Shown one piece after another: positions 1-12,083 of a stretch of DNA of 64,000 nt (its first letter is position 1; each line of letters opens with the position of its first letter). Below the pieces are notes generated by a model. It saw only the letters and a program-made list of their open reading frames with translations, had not been told where the DNA came from and did no database searches. The DNA lies in NCBI RefSeq assembly GCF_025506355.1, contig NZ_JANZYP010000016.1, positions 1 through 64,000 on the forward strand. The letters are read 5' to 3'. The DNA is from Sphaerisporangium corydalis (GTDB lineage: Bacteria; Actinomycetota; Actinomycetes; Streptosporangiales; Streptosporangiaceae). The position numbers were made by a program, and so were the translations under genes.

Positions 1-3116
<3,116 letters not shown>

Positions 3117-3211
3117 CAGATGTCCTTCCGGAGGGCACGGATGGAATCGAACTGCGCGCACACCAAACGCCCCGGCGGAATCCAGGGCGTCGAAAAGCAG
3201 CGCGAGGCAGT

Positions 3212-3260
3212 AGCATAGCGCAAATTAGAAACGTATGTCCAAAATTATTATGAGTGTCAA
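3212..3260 (-). promoter_or_regulatory. Probable rpoB promoter in AT-rich patch
   Basis: On the minus strand TTGACA (3255-3260) is followed after 17 nt by CATACG (3232-3237). A second -10-like hexamer, TATGCT, lies at 3212-3217. The block is far more AT-rich than its surroundings and would give a leader of roughly 100 nt before the TTG start at 3116. The rest of the 3117-3422 gap shows nothing else. Confidence 0.45.
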
Positions 3261-3422
3261 CCTCATTGCCGGTTTTCATGATGTCACAGCCTGGCGGGAC
3301 TCGTCAACTCCGCTGTCGCGGGCGGGGTTATTCGATTGCGGGCCTGGCACGGGTATGCGAGTTTTGGCGGGCCGCGACGGCGATCACGCCGGGCGGGGGG
3401 AACCGGCGATCGGGGGACGGGC

Positions 3423-4181
3423 ATGACGGTGGCCGATCCGACGGGAGACCAGGTCAGCGGGCCTGGCGGGCCTGTTGGGCCTGGCGACGGGCAGCGGACC
3501 GGGCGGGGCCAGGGCACCTACGGTCGGGACACTTACGGTCATGACGTTCACGGCCAGGATGTCGAAGGTGACGGCGTTCACGGTGACGGCGTTCACGGTG
3601 ACGGCGTTCACGGTGACGGCGTTCACGGTGACGCGCTGGTCGCCACGCTCGCGCGTTACCGCCCCCGTACCCCCCTGGAAGCCGCCGACCTCGCGCGGAT
3701 CCGCGCCCTGGCCGCCGGGCGGGACCCCTGGAGCCGTGCCACCCCCCTGCACGTGACCGCGTCCGCGCTGATCGTCCACCCGCCCACCCGCCGGGTGCTG
3801 CTGCGCTGGCACCCGCGCCAGCAGGGGTGGCACCAGATCGGCGGGCACGCCGACCCGGGCGAGACCGACCCGATGGCCGTCGTCCTCCGCGAGGGCCGGG
3901 AGGAGACCGGGCTGCCGGACCTCCGGCCCTGGCCCGACGACTCGCTGGTGCACGTCGTCACTGTCTCGGTGGTCGCCGGCTCGGGCGAGCCCGCCCACGA
4001 GCACGCCGACCTGCGTTACGTCCTGGCGACCGGTACGCCGCAGGACATCCGGCCGGAGAACCCGGAGGCGCGGCTGCGGTGGCTGCCCGCCGAGGAGGCG
4101 CCATGGGCCGTCACCGAGGACAACGTCCGCGAGACCCTCGCCCGCACCGCCCGCCTCCTCGACCTGCACACGACCCCCTGA
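3423..4181 (+). CDS. Nudix hydrolase with N-terminal pentapeptide-period repeat
   Basis: Nudix-fold pyrophosphohydrolase, cytosolic, substrate unknown. The Nudix box is visible as GGHADPGE...LREGREETGL, with one more residue than usual between the first Glu and the RE pair. I take the ATG at 3423; the frame is open further upstream but without a ribosome site. Between the start and the catalytic domain lies a low-complexity segment with five-residue period (YGRD, TYGHD, VHGQD, VEGDG, then four VHGD-type units). It is encoded by an almost perfect 15-bp tandem repeat at about 3569-3631. The core resembles short actinobacterial Nudix proteins; the repeat looks like a recent expansion. Convergent with the methyltransferase downstream. 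Confidence 0.85.
   Translation: MTVADPTGDQVSGPGGPVGPGDGQRTGRGQGTYGRDTYGHDVHGQDVEGDGVHGDGVHGDGVHGDGVHGDALVATLARYRPRTPLEAADLARIRALAAGRDPWSRATPLHVTASALIVHPPTRRVLLRWHPRQQGWHQIGGHADPGETDPMAVVLREGREETGLPDLRPWPDDSLVHVVTVSVVAGSGEPAHEHADLRYVLATGTPQDIRPENPEARLRWLPAEEAPWAVTEDNVRETLARTARLLDLHTTP
3569..3631 (+). repeat. 15-bp in-frame tandem repeat
   Basis: Four nearly identical copies of GACGGCGTTCACGGT in the Nudix gene, preceded by degenerate copies. The unit length keeps the reading frame, adding Gly-Val-His-Gly-Asp per copy. Confidence 0.9.
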
Positions 4182-4333
4182 CCGCTTCCCCCTGACCGCT
4201 GACTCCCTGCACCCGACCCCTTGCCCGCGACCCCCTGACCACCGACCCCTGACCGCCGACCCCCTGACCGCCGGGTCCTCGGGCGCCGGGTCCTCGGGCG
4301 CCGGACCCCGGAGGGGTTCCGGCGGCGGCCACG

Positions 4334-5047
4334 TCAGCGGTCCGCTCCGGGCCGTGTCGCCCGCAGGTGGTACAGGACGGGACCCAGCGGGGCGGTGTCG
4401 CCCAGGACGAACCCCGCGTCTTGGAGCAGGGTGGTGAAGCGGTCGCGCAGGTCGTCACGCATCGCCGGGCCGGTGAGGCGGCCGGCGAGATAGGCGGCCA
4501 GGCGGCCCGACGGCGGGCGGAACTCGGCGATCAGCAGCCGGCCGCCGGGGCGCAGGACCCGGTACATCTCCCCGATCGCAGCGGGCAGGGCCGGCGCGGG
4601 CATGTGGTGCAGGGACACGCTGGCCACCACGGCGTCGAAGCGCGCGTCGGGGAAGTCCATCGCCTGGCCCTGGCCGATCACGTAGTCGCAGGCGCCCGGG
4701 GCGCGGCGGCGGGCGTGGGCGATCATCGCGGGGGAGGGGTCGAGCCCGGTGACCTGGCCACCGGGGTTCACCAGGGGCGCGATCAGGCGGGTGAGGTAGC
4801 CGGTGCCGCAGCCGACGTCCAGCACCCGCTCGCCGGGCCGGGCGCCGCTGAGCGCGGCAAGGCGGGTGAACAGGGCACGGCGGTGACCGGCGAAGGCCAC
4901 GTTGACCAGGATCTCGTAGACGCGCGGGTGGTCGATCGTGGCGCCGACCCCGCCGACCCCGACCCCGGCCTCAACCCCGGCTCCGGCCTCGGCCTCGGCG
5001 TCGTCTGAGCGGGAGTGGGAGTGGCGCAGCAGCTTGTCCAGGCCCAT
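4334..5047 (-). CDS. Class I SAM-dependent methyltransferase
   Basis: 237-aa Rossmann-fold methyltransferase of the UbiE/Methyltransf_11 kind. Motif I reads VLDVGCGTGYLTRLI (residues 75-89), followed by an acidic motif II (GLDPSPAM) and the post-I segment with SLHHMP. Substrate unknown; the C-terminal layout resembles small-molecule methyltransferases. Residues 18-35 are a Glu/Ala/Gly/Val low-complexity stretch typical of the repeat-rich genes here. The ATG at 5047 is preceded by GGAGGG. The gene diverges from a TetR regulator over a 115-bp gap containing a perfect palindrome, so the TetR protein probably controls it. Confidence 0.85.
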   Translation of the reverse strand: MGLDKLLRHSHSRSDDAEAEAGAGVEAGVGVGGVGATIDHPRVYEILVNVAFAGHRRALFTRLAALSGARPGERVLDVGCGTGYLTRLIAPLVNPGGQVTGLDPSPAMIAHARRRAPGACDYVIGQGQAMDFPDARFDAVVASVSLHHMPAPALPAAIGEMYRVLRPGGRLLIAEFRPPSGRLAAYLAGRLTGPAMRDDLRDRFTTLLQDAGFVLGDTAPLGPVLYHLRATRPGADR

Positions 5048-5065
5048 GGTGGGATTCCCTCCGGT

Positions 5066-5080
5066 CGAACAGATTGTTCG
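5066..5080. promoter_or_regulatory. Palindromic operator between methyltransferase and TetR
   Basis: CGAACA-GAT-TGTTCG, a perfect dyad with 6-bp arms in the divergent promoter. A further CGAACA half-site lies at 5146-5151, just before the TetR start. Likely the binding site of the adjacent TetR protein. Confidence 0.6.
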
Positions 5081-5162
5081 TTTACGTATGCTCTGTTCAG
5101 ACGGAGCCGAGGGTCAACGAGCAGATCGGCCTGGTCGTGCCGTACCGAACAGGAGGGGCCGG

Positions 5163-5741
5163 ATGTCCGGGAACGGGGATCGGCGCGTGCGGCGCAGCCG
5201 GCGGGCCGTCCAGCAGGCGCTCATCGAGCTGATCCTGGAGAGGGGGTACGACCGGGTGAGCGTCACCGAGATCATCGACCGGGCCGACGTGGGCCGCTCC
5301 ACCTTCTACGCGCACTTCACCGGCAAGCAGGCCGTGCTGGCCGCCAACCTGGACGATCTGTCGGACACGCTGCGCCACGGCCCCGGCGGGGCACCGCTGG
5401 ACTTCAGCCTGCCGATGCTGGAGCACATCGCCGGGCAGCGCCGGCTGGTGCGGGCGCTGCTGGGACGGCGCGGGGGCGCGGTGGTGATGGCCCAGGCGGA
5501 GCGGACCCTGGCCGAGATCGTCCGCGCGGAACTGCTGGCGGCGCTGCCCGCGGGTGCGCCGCCGCCCGGCGGACTGGAGGTGGCGGTGATGTGCGTCGTG
5601 GGCGCTTTCATGACCATGCTCCGCACCTGGGTCGAAGGCGACCTGACCGCCACCCCGGCCGAACTCGACACGGCGTTCCGCGCCCTGCTGCTCCCAGGCC
5701 TCACCACATTCCTGCGACAACCGGCACCGGACCACGCATAG
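5163..5741 (+). CDS. TetR/AcrR family transcriptional regulator
   Basis: 192-aa repressor. The N-terminal helix-turn-helix is clear: ALIELILERGYDRVSVTEI, then the recognition helix region DVGRSTFYAHF and the KQAVL helix. The C-terminal ligand domain is divergent, so the inducer cannot be named. The ATG at 5163 follows an excellent AGGAGGGG. The frame extends upstream through the divergent promoter, but that part is not credible coding. Probably autoregulates and represses the divergent methyltransferase through the dyad at 5066-5080. Confidence 0.88.
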   Translation: MSGNGDRRVRRSRRAVQQALIELILERGYDRVSVTEIIDRADVGRSTFYAHFTGKQAVLAANLDDLSDTLRHGPGGAPLDFSLPMLEHIAGQRRLVRALLGRRGGAVVMAQAERTLAEIVRAELLAALPAGAPPPGGLEVAVMCVVGAFMTMLRTWVEGDLTATPAELDTAFRALLLPGLTTFLRQPAPDHA

Positions 5742-5769
5742 GGGCCCTCCCGCGCGAAGGGACCATGGC

Positions 5770-6004
5770 GGGGGTCCTTGGTCGGCCGGTCGGACGGGTT
5801 CGGTGGTGGAAGTAGTCGACCGGCGGTTTCGGTGGGTTCAGGGGCGGAAGACGCCGGGTGGTCGGCCGCCGGTCCGATGGTTCGGGGGCGGAAGTCGCCG
5901 GGATGGTCGGTCGGCCGGTTCGGGGGCGGATACCAGCGGGATGGTCGGTCGGGCGGTCCGGTGGGTTCGGGGGCGGTACCAGCGGGATGGTCGGTCCGAT
6001 GGGT
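5770..6004. repeat. Imperfect GC-rich direct repeats after the TetR gene
   Basis: The gap between the TetR and NmrA-type genes consists of degenerate copies of GGTTCGGGGGCGGA and GGGATGGTCGGTCGG, spaced roughly 45-60 bp. No gene is credible here. Confidence 0.6.
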
Positions 6005-6874
6005 TCAGGGGTGGAAGTCGGGCGCGTGGTCGTGGGCCCATTGGGCGAAGGTGCGGGCGGGTTGGCCGGTGACCTGCTCGGATGTCGGCATCGGCCCCAG
6101 GTCGCGGGGATTCCACGCGGTCTGCTCCTCAAGGTCGGGTTCGCCGCCCGAGTAGTCCTCGGCGCCGGTGAGGAACCCGGCGTTCAGCGCGGCGAAGCCA
6201 CCCTGCCGCAGGTAGAGTTCCCGCGCGCGCTCGGGGGTGATCTCCTCCAGGCGGATCTCGCCGCCGATGGCCGAGGCGATGGCGCCCACCTGCTCGCGGT
6301 GGCTGATCAGCTCGGGGCCGTTCAAGGTGTAGGCGCGTCCGGCGTGCCCGTCGTGCAGCAAAGCGGTGGCGGCGACGTCGGCGATGTCCGCCTCGTGGAC
6401 GGGGTACCAGGCGGTGTCGGGGAACGGGTCGCGCACCACGCGCTCGGCGCGGATGGACGGTCCCCACAGCCACAGCTTGTTCAGCGCGAACTCGCCCGGG
6501 CGCACGTGCGTCCACTCCATCCCCGACTCCTGCGCGGCCAGCTCCACGGGAAGGTGGAACGCGGTGTCGGCACCCATGGTGACCGCCCCCGACGACAGCA
6601 CCACGGCGCGCCGCACGCCCGCGCGGCGCGCCAGGCGGGTCACCTCGCGCGCGGTCTCGGCGACCGGGAACAGGTAGACGCTGTCGACGCCCTCGAAGGC
6701 GGCCGGCAGCGTCGCGGGGTCGGTGAGGTCGCCCTGGACCACCTCCACGCCGCCCGGGAAGCTCGCGCGGCCGGGTGCGCGGGTCAGCGCCCTGACCCGC
6801 GCGCCCGCCTCGACCAGGCGGGCGACCACCAGGCGGCCCACGTTCCCGGTCGCCCCCGTCACCAGAATCGTCAT
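6005..6874 (-). CDS. NmrA-like NAD(P)-binding oxidoreductase
   Basis: 289-aa atypical short-chain dehydrogenase of the NmrA/QOR2 type. The nucleotide-binding motif VTGATGNVG is at the very N-terminus (residues 5-13), followed by RALTR, the usual NADP-contacting region. The SDR catalytic Tyr-x-x-x-Lys is not evident, which is typical of NmrA-type sensors and quinone reductases. The ATG at 6874 is preceded by AAGGGGG; the frame is open further upstream but lacks a ribosome site. The upstream region is AT-rich and holds a 13-bp dyad. Could be a quinone oxidoreductase or a redox sensor. Confidence 0.82.
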   Translation of the reverse strand: MTILVTGATGNVGRLVVARLVEAGARVRALTRAPGRASFPGGVEVVQGDLTDPATLPAAFEGVDSVYLFPVAETAREVTRLARRAGVRRAVVLSSGAVTMGADTAFHLPVELAAQESGMEWTHVRPGEFALNKLWLWGPSIRAERVVRDPFPDTAWYPVHEADIADVAATALLHDGHAGRAYTLNGPELISHREQVGAIASAIGGEIRLEEITPERARELYLRQGGFAALNAGFLTGAEDYSGGEPDLEEQTAWNPRDLGPMPTSEQVTGQPARTFAQWAHDHAPDFHP

Positions 6875-6972
6875 GGCGTCCCCCTTTCCGCCCTGTCCCG
6901 GGCGGCCTTGTCGATGTCCTACTGCGTGGAGCGGCTCTAGAATCTCCCGGGCCCCATATAAGCACATTTGAT

Positions 6973-6985
6973 TACCAAAATGGTA
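6973..6985. promoter_or_regulatory. Dyad upstream of the NmrA-type gene
   Basis: TACCA-AAA-TGGTA, perfect 5-bp arms in an AT-rich block about 100 bp upstream of the start at 6874. Plausible operator; no regulator gene is adjacent. Confidence 0.4.
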
Positions 6986-7088
6986 CACCGATGTCTCATC
7001 AGCCATTGGCGCTGACTCGGGGTGTCGGTAAGACTCGTGCAACCAGGTACACGCGATTGAGCTCGCCCAGCGCAGCGGCGGTGCTCAG

Positions 7089-8549
7089 ATGGCGGTGAGG
7101 GATCTTTCCCGATCGTCGGGCATCGGTGATCGTAGGCGGCCAGTATGTGATCCGAATTCGTGGGGTATGCGGCGGCTGGGCTGCCCGCTTCGTGAGAGAG
7201 CCGGATACCGCGTGGTGCGTGTGCTGGAAGAGGACGAACTCGGTGGGAACTGGACGCTGGTCGGGGAGGAGTTGGATCAGCTGTCAGGTCGGCGGGGCGC
7301 GACGAAGCTGGGGTTCGCGCTGATGCTGCGCTTTTACGCGGTGCATGGCCGGTTCCCGGCGGGCCGTGCGGAGATCCCCGATCAGGTTGTCGCCTACGTG
7401 GCGCGGTTGGTGGACGTGCCCTCCTCCGAGCTGGGTCTGTATGAGTGGGACGGCCGGACGATCAAGGCGCACCGCGGGGACGTCCGGAGGTATTTCGGGT
7501 TCCGGGAGTGCTCGCTCGCGGATGCCGACTGGCTGGCCGTCAAGGTGTGCGGCAAGGAGCGGCAGGTGGACCGCGTTCGCGCCGAACTGCTGGCGTACTT
7601 GCGGGAGGAGCGGATCGAGCCGCCGGCTCGCGATCGGATCCGGCGGATCATCGGGACGGCGCTGCGGCAGGCCGAGCAGTCGCAGACCGCCCACATCTCC
7701 AGCCGGCTCCCGGCCGAGGCGATCCCGCGGCTGCTGGCCCTGATCGGCAAGAGCGCCGACCCGGGCGGGGATGCCGAATCGGAGGCCGAGGATGACGGGG
7801 TGCTGTTCGGCGTCGCGGAGGCGGCGGGGGGGTGGATGTGTTCGCGGTGATCCGGGAAGAGCCGGGCAACGTGAGCGTGAAGACGATCGAGCGGGAGGTG
7901 TTCAAGCTGGCCGCGATCCGCGCGGTCGGCCTTCCTGATGACTTGCTCGCCGAGGTCGCGCCGAAGGTGCTGGCGGCCTTGCGGGCCCGGTCGCTGCCGA
8001 GGCCCCGTCCCACCTGCGGTCCCACCCGCACGACATCAAGGTGACCCTGCTCGCCGCCTACTTGCACTGCCGGGCCCGTGAGATCACCGACACCCTGGTC
8101 GGTCTGCTCATCTCCACCGTGCACCGGATCAACGCCCGCGCCGACACCAAGGTCACCAGCGACTTCGTGGCGGAGCTGAAACGGGTGTCGGGCAAGGAGA
8201 ACATCCTGTTCAAGATGACCGAGGCCGCGTTGGAGTCTCCCGAGTCGCGGGTGGAGGACGTGATCTACCCTGCGGTGCCGGGCGGCTACACGACGCTGGT
8301 CTCGCTGCTGCACGAGTTCAAGGCGAAGGGCACCTCCTACCGGCAGCACAAGCAGCGGGTGTTCAAGGCCTCCTACACCAACCACTACCGGACGGGGCTG
8401 AACCAGATCCTGGAGGTGCTGGAGTTCGGCTCGACGAACACCGTGCACGGCAGCGCATTCTGCGCACCGTGTACGAGTGCGGGGTGTTCCAGACCCTGCG
8501 GGAGAAGCTGCGATGCAAGGAGATCTGGGTGGTGGGCGCCGACCGATGA
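7089..8549 (+). pseudogene. Tn3-family transposase, frameshifted and truncated
   Basis: Remnant of a Tn3-type transposase. The first segment (7089-7850) matches the N-terminal DUF4158-like domain (KLGFALMLRFYAVHGRFP, then the DVRRYFGFRE region). The reading continues in another frame from about 7832, in a third from about 8000 (LLAAYLHCRAREITDTL onward), and shifts again near 8450 to give LRTVYECGVFQTL and KEIWVVGADR before a TGA at 8547. At least three frameshifts are needed. The protein stops at roughly half the normal ~1000 aa, so the DDE catalytic part is gone. No terminal inverted repeats or resolvase were recognised. Confidence 0.85.
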
Positions 8550-8746
8550 CGCAACGACGCCCTAGGCGGCAGGGGCCTGGCCTGGCTGAAGATCGCCGAA
8601 CGCCGGAACGCGGGCGCGATCCGGCTCCAGCCCGCTGGACGCCGCACCCGGCGCAGAACCACCAGCCTGCCCTTCGACGCCGTACGACACGCCCTGACCA
8701 GCAGCCGCGCCCGAACCCCCGCGTGGGCGGAGGCGGCCGCACCTAC

Positions 8747-8992
8747 CTCGTGGAAGGCGCGCAGCTCAACAGGGAGAAGCTGACGGAGAACATCGAGCGG
8801 TCGATCATGATGGTGACCGCGCTGAGCCCCATGATCGGCTACGACCGGGCCGCCCGAATCGCCCACCGCGCACTGGACGAGAACCTCACCCTCCAACAGG
8901 CCGCACTGAAGTCGGGCATCACCGAATCACTCTTCGACCGGATAATCGACCCCGAGCGCCTAACCCACCCCGACACAGCCAACGGTCACTAG
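8747..8992 (+). pseudogene. C-terminal fragment of fumarase/aspartase-type lyase
   Basis: About 80 codons ending at 8992 resemble the C-terminus of fumarase C/aspartate ammonia-lyase: NREKLTENIERSIMMVTAL, IGYDRAARIAH, and a closing FDRIIDPERL. The signature and substrate-binding domains are missing. The fragment is joined upstream to unrelated sequence at about 8550-8745 that follows the broken transposase. The join looks like a deletion scar from transposon activity. Confidence 0.7.
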
Positions 8993-9171
8993 AGCGGCAA
9001 CGCCCAGCTCACTTCCACGGGCGTCATGGGAACTTTGCACCAAATTGGAGAAACGCGAGAGGATCCTTGCCCTGACCACCGCTGACCAATCAGGAACGCA
9101 GGGAAGGCATAGGGAAGGTGCCCGGCCCTGTCGGCATCGATCTCGATTCACCCGAAACCGGCCCGTCGTGA

Positions 9172-10350
9172 TTGGCGCACAATATGCCAGCGTATCAGTA
9201 CGGCGATTTCCAAAATGAGATCTACAGCGCTGGGATCAATGGGATCGTCCCAAAATATCCCTTCGATTACGTGAGTCTGGAAAGGGCGGGTTCGGAGGTT
9301 CTTCCGTGGTGGGTCCTTTCGTATGTCGCGGGAGGGGCCGGCGATGAGCAGACCCAGCGTGCCAATGTAGCGGCGTTCAGGAAATACGGGATTGTGCCTC
9401 GCATGCTCAACGGGGCCTATGAGAGGGATCTCTCCATCTCGCTTTTCGGCATCGACCTGCCGACACCGCTCTTCATGTGCCCTATTGGCGTGATCGGGCT
9501 ATGCGCCCTTGATTTCCACGGCGATGTCCAGATCGCCAAGGCGGCGGCACTGACCGGCGTGCCAATGGTGGCGTCCACGTTGATGATGGATCCGATGGAG
9601 GAGGTCGCCTCTCACTTCGGCGACACACCAGGGTTTTTCCAGCTGTACACCCCGCGCGACCGCGACCTCGCGGCCAGCTTCGTCGCACGCGCCGAACGAT
9701 CGGGGTTCAAGGCGATCGTCATCACGCTGGACACGTGGACGACCGGATGGCGGCCTCGCGACCTGAACACCGGCAACCTTCCCGAACTGCGCGGTTACTG
9801 TCTGGAAAACTACTTCACGGACGACATCTTCCTGCGCCGGCTGGACAGGTCGCCGAAGGAGGACCTGAACGCCGCCAGGCTGGAGTGGCTGAAGATCTGG
9901 GGTAACTCGCTGCAATGGGAGGACCTTGACTGGCTGCGCTCCCTGACGAAGCTTCCCCTCCTGCTCAAGGGAATCTGCCATCCCGACGATGTCCGGCGCG
10001 CACGGGATCACGGGATCGACGGCATCTACTGTTCCAACCACGGCGGACGCCAGGCCAACGGCGGACTTCCCGCGCTCGACGTACTTCCCGAGGTGGTCGA
10101 GGCGGCAGGAGACATGCCCGTCCTTTTCGACTCCGGCATCCGTAGCGGATCAGACGCGGCCAAGGCCATCGCCATGGGAGCAACGGCAGTCGGGATAGGC
10201 CGGCCCTACGCGTATGCTCTCGCCGTCGGCGGGACCGACGGCGTGGTGCACTATCTCCGCTCGGCCCTCGCCGAACTCGACCTGCTGATGGCCATCGACG
10301 GCTTTCCGACCCTCCGCGATCTGGCCGCCGCGGAGGTCCGCGCGGTCTGA
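9172..10350 (+). CDS. Lactate 2-monooxygenase-like FMN enzyme
   Basis: 392-aa FMN-dependent alpha-hydroxy-acid oxidase, closest by eye to mycobacterial lactate 2-monooxygenase, which converts L-lactate to acetate, CO2 and water. Visible signatures are SYVAGGAGDEQTQRAN near the N-terminus, ITLDTWTTGWRPRDL, and the catalytic His motif YCSNHGGRQANGGLPALD, followed by FDSGIRSG and GIGRPYA (FMN phosphate binding). A TTG at 9172 opens the frame; an ATG at 9184 is an alternative, and neither has a good ribosome site. Base composition is less GC-rich than the flanks. It converges with pyruvate decarboxylase after 29 bp. Confidence 0.88.
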   Translation: MAHNMPAYQYGDFQNEIYSAGINGIVPKYPFDYVSLERAGSEVLPWWVLSYVAGGAGDEQTQRANVAAFRKYGIVPRMLNGAYERDLSISLFGIDLPTPLFMCPIGVIGLCALDFHGDVQIAKAAALTGVPMVASTLMMDPMEEVASHFGDTPGFFQLYTPRDRDLAASFVARAERSGFKAIVITLDTWTTGWRPRDLNTGNLPELRGYCLENYFTDDIFLRRLDRSPKEDLNAARLEWLKIWGNSLQWEDLDWLRSLTKLPLLLKGICHPDDVRRARDHGIDGIYCSNHGGRQANGGLPALDVLPEVVEAAGDMPVLFDSGIRSGSDAAKAIAMGATAVGIGRPYAYALAVGGTDGVVHYLRSALAELDLLMAIDGFPTLRDLAAAEVRAV

Positions 10351-10379
10351 CGTCAATCCGGCAGACTCTGGGCCGAGCA

Positions 10380-12083
10380 TCACCCCTGTTGCGGCGGGCG
10401 CGAATTGGCATGGGCCACTCTCGCTCCCCATTTGAGCAGCTGGCGACTGCAGTCGTCGTGCTGAATCTGGCATTCGATCAGTATCGGACCACCATGGTGG
10501 TTGCGGGCTCTTTCGATCGCGGAGGCCAACTCCTCCGCCGTTGTCGCCTTAAGGCCCAGGCCATGGCCGTCCTCCGCATTCCAGGCGGGGATGAGGCCCG
10601 CGTAGTCCCAGTTCTTGATGTAGTTGTACGGGCCGTCGTGGATCTCGGACTCGACAACGTATCCCCGGTTGTTGACGAGGAAGACAAGCGTCTCCTGGCC
10701 GTGCCGGATGATGTTGGCCACCTCCTGGGCGGTCAATTGGAAGGAGCCGTCGCCGATGACGGAGATCAGTCGCCTGCCGGGTTCCAGCCCCATCGCGTAG
10801 CCGAAGGTCGCCGGGACGGCCCAGCCGATGGATCCCCATTGCATCTCGATCTCGAATCGCGCGCCGTCGGGCAGGTGGGTGTACATCCCGTTGAACCAGG
10901 AGTCGCCGGTTTCCACGAGCAAGGTCGTCTTCGCGTCGATTTCCTGCTCGATCTGCCGCCACAGCTCGGCCCGGGTCAGCGCGGCCCCGGGGTTGGAGGA
11001 GGCGGGGGGCCGAGTCTCGCCGACCGGCTTTCCCATGAGGCGTCGATACTGCTCCAGGGTCGCGTTTTTCGGGCTCACTTTCCTGGCCACGGCAGAAAGG
11101 AAGTCGGCCAGCGCGACATTGGTGCATTCGGCGTCCGGGAACCGCACATGGCCCGGTTGCGCGTCGATCAGGTGCTCGGGTGGCGGCAGGGCCGTCCAGC
11201 CCGCAGTCGTGTAGTCGGTGAACATCGGTCCTGCGGCCAGGATCGTGTCCGCCCAGTCGACGATGGGCTCGCAGCCGGGGGTGCTCACCCCGCCCCAGTA
11301 GATGCCGATGTACTGCGGATGTTCCTCGGGAAAAAACCCCTTGGCGTTCGGCATGACCGCCACCGCGCAGCCCAGGGCTTCGGCGAGTTCACGGAAAGCG
11401 TCGATCGCGCCGAAGGCGCGCAGGTGGACGCCCGCCAGGAGAAGCGGCTTCTTCGCCTCGGCGAGAAGAACGGTCGCCCGTTTGACGGCCGCGTCCAGAG
11501 CAGAGGAGCCGCTGGACCGCTGAAAGATCACGGTCTCGAACGGCCCCGGTGCGAGACAGGGCGCGTCGGAGAGATTGCACGCGATCTCGATGTACGCCGG
11601 CTTACGCTCGTGCAGCGCGGTGCCGATCGCATGGTCGATCATGGATGGCGCATTGTCGGCGTGCAGAACGCGAACGGCCGCACAGGTGACATGCCTGAAC
11701 ATCTCATACTGATACGAGAAGTCGTGAGTGCCAATCGTATGATGAAGGACATGATTGGCAGCCGGGTCGTTGGTGTTGTGCCCGGATGACACGAGGATCA
11801 CCGGCAATCTTTCGGCATAGGCCCCGGCCAAACCATTGAGCGCAGAGAATGCCCCCACGTTGAACGTGGTGATCAGGGCACCACATCCATTGGCCCTCGC
11901 ATATCCATCCGCCGCATACGCGGCGTTAAGTTCGTTGCAGCAGCCGATTTGCTCGATGTTCCTATTCGACAGGAGCTCATCGAGCAGGACCAGGTTGTAG
12001 TCCCCCGGGACCATGAAGTAGTGTTTTAGTCCAATTTGCTCCAATCTCGTCGCGAGATAGTTTCCCACCGTGAAGGCACCCAT
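10380..12083 (-). CDS. pdc: Pyruvate decarboxylase, Zymomonas/plant type
   Basis: 567-aa thiamine-diphosphate enzyme that non-oxidatively decarboxylates pyruvate to acetaldehyde. Alignment by eye to Zymomonas PDC is close throughout. Visible features are VPGDYNLVLLD (active-site Asp), CCNELN (cofactor Glu), NHVLHHTIG (the His pair), ETGDSWFN, the ThDP motif GDGSFQLTAQEV...NNRGY, and the active-site Glu before IHDGPYN. All known catalytic residues appear intact; NNYGY has become NNRGY. The ATG at 12083 has AAGAAGAGG upstream. True PDC is rare in bacteria. Lower GC than the neighbours and the surrounding pseudogenes suggest horizontal acquisition. An indolepyruvate decarboxylase role is less likely given the Zymomonas-like motifs. 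Confidence 0.9.
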   Translation of the reverse strand: MGAFTVGNYLATRLEQIGLKHYFMVPGDYNLVLLDELLSNRNIEQIGCCNELNAAYAADGYARANGCGALITTFNVGAFSALNGLAGAYAERLPVILVSSGHNTNDPAANHVLHHTIGTHDFSYQYEMFRHVTCAAVRVLHADNAPSMIDHAIGTALHERKPAYIEIACNLSDAPCLAPGPFETVIFQRSSGSSALDAAVKRATVLLAEAKKPLLLAGVHLRAFGAIDAFRELAEALGCAVAVMPNAKGFFPEEHPQYIGIYWGGVSTPGCEPIVDWADTILAAGPMFTDYTTAGWTALPPPEHLIDAQPGHVRFPDAECTNVALADFLSAVARKVSPKNATLEQYRRLMGKPVGETRPPASSNPGAALTRAELWRQIEQEIDAKTTLLVETGDSWFNGMYTHLPDGARFEIEMQWGSIGWAVPATFGYAMGLEPGRRLISVIGDGSFQLTAQEVANIIRHGQETLVFLVNNRGYVVESEIHDGPYNYIKNWDYAGLIPAWNAEDGHGLGLKATTAEELASAIERARNHHGGPILIECQIQHDDCSRQLLKWGARVAHANSRPPQQG

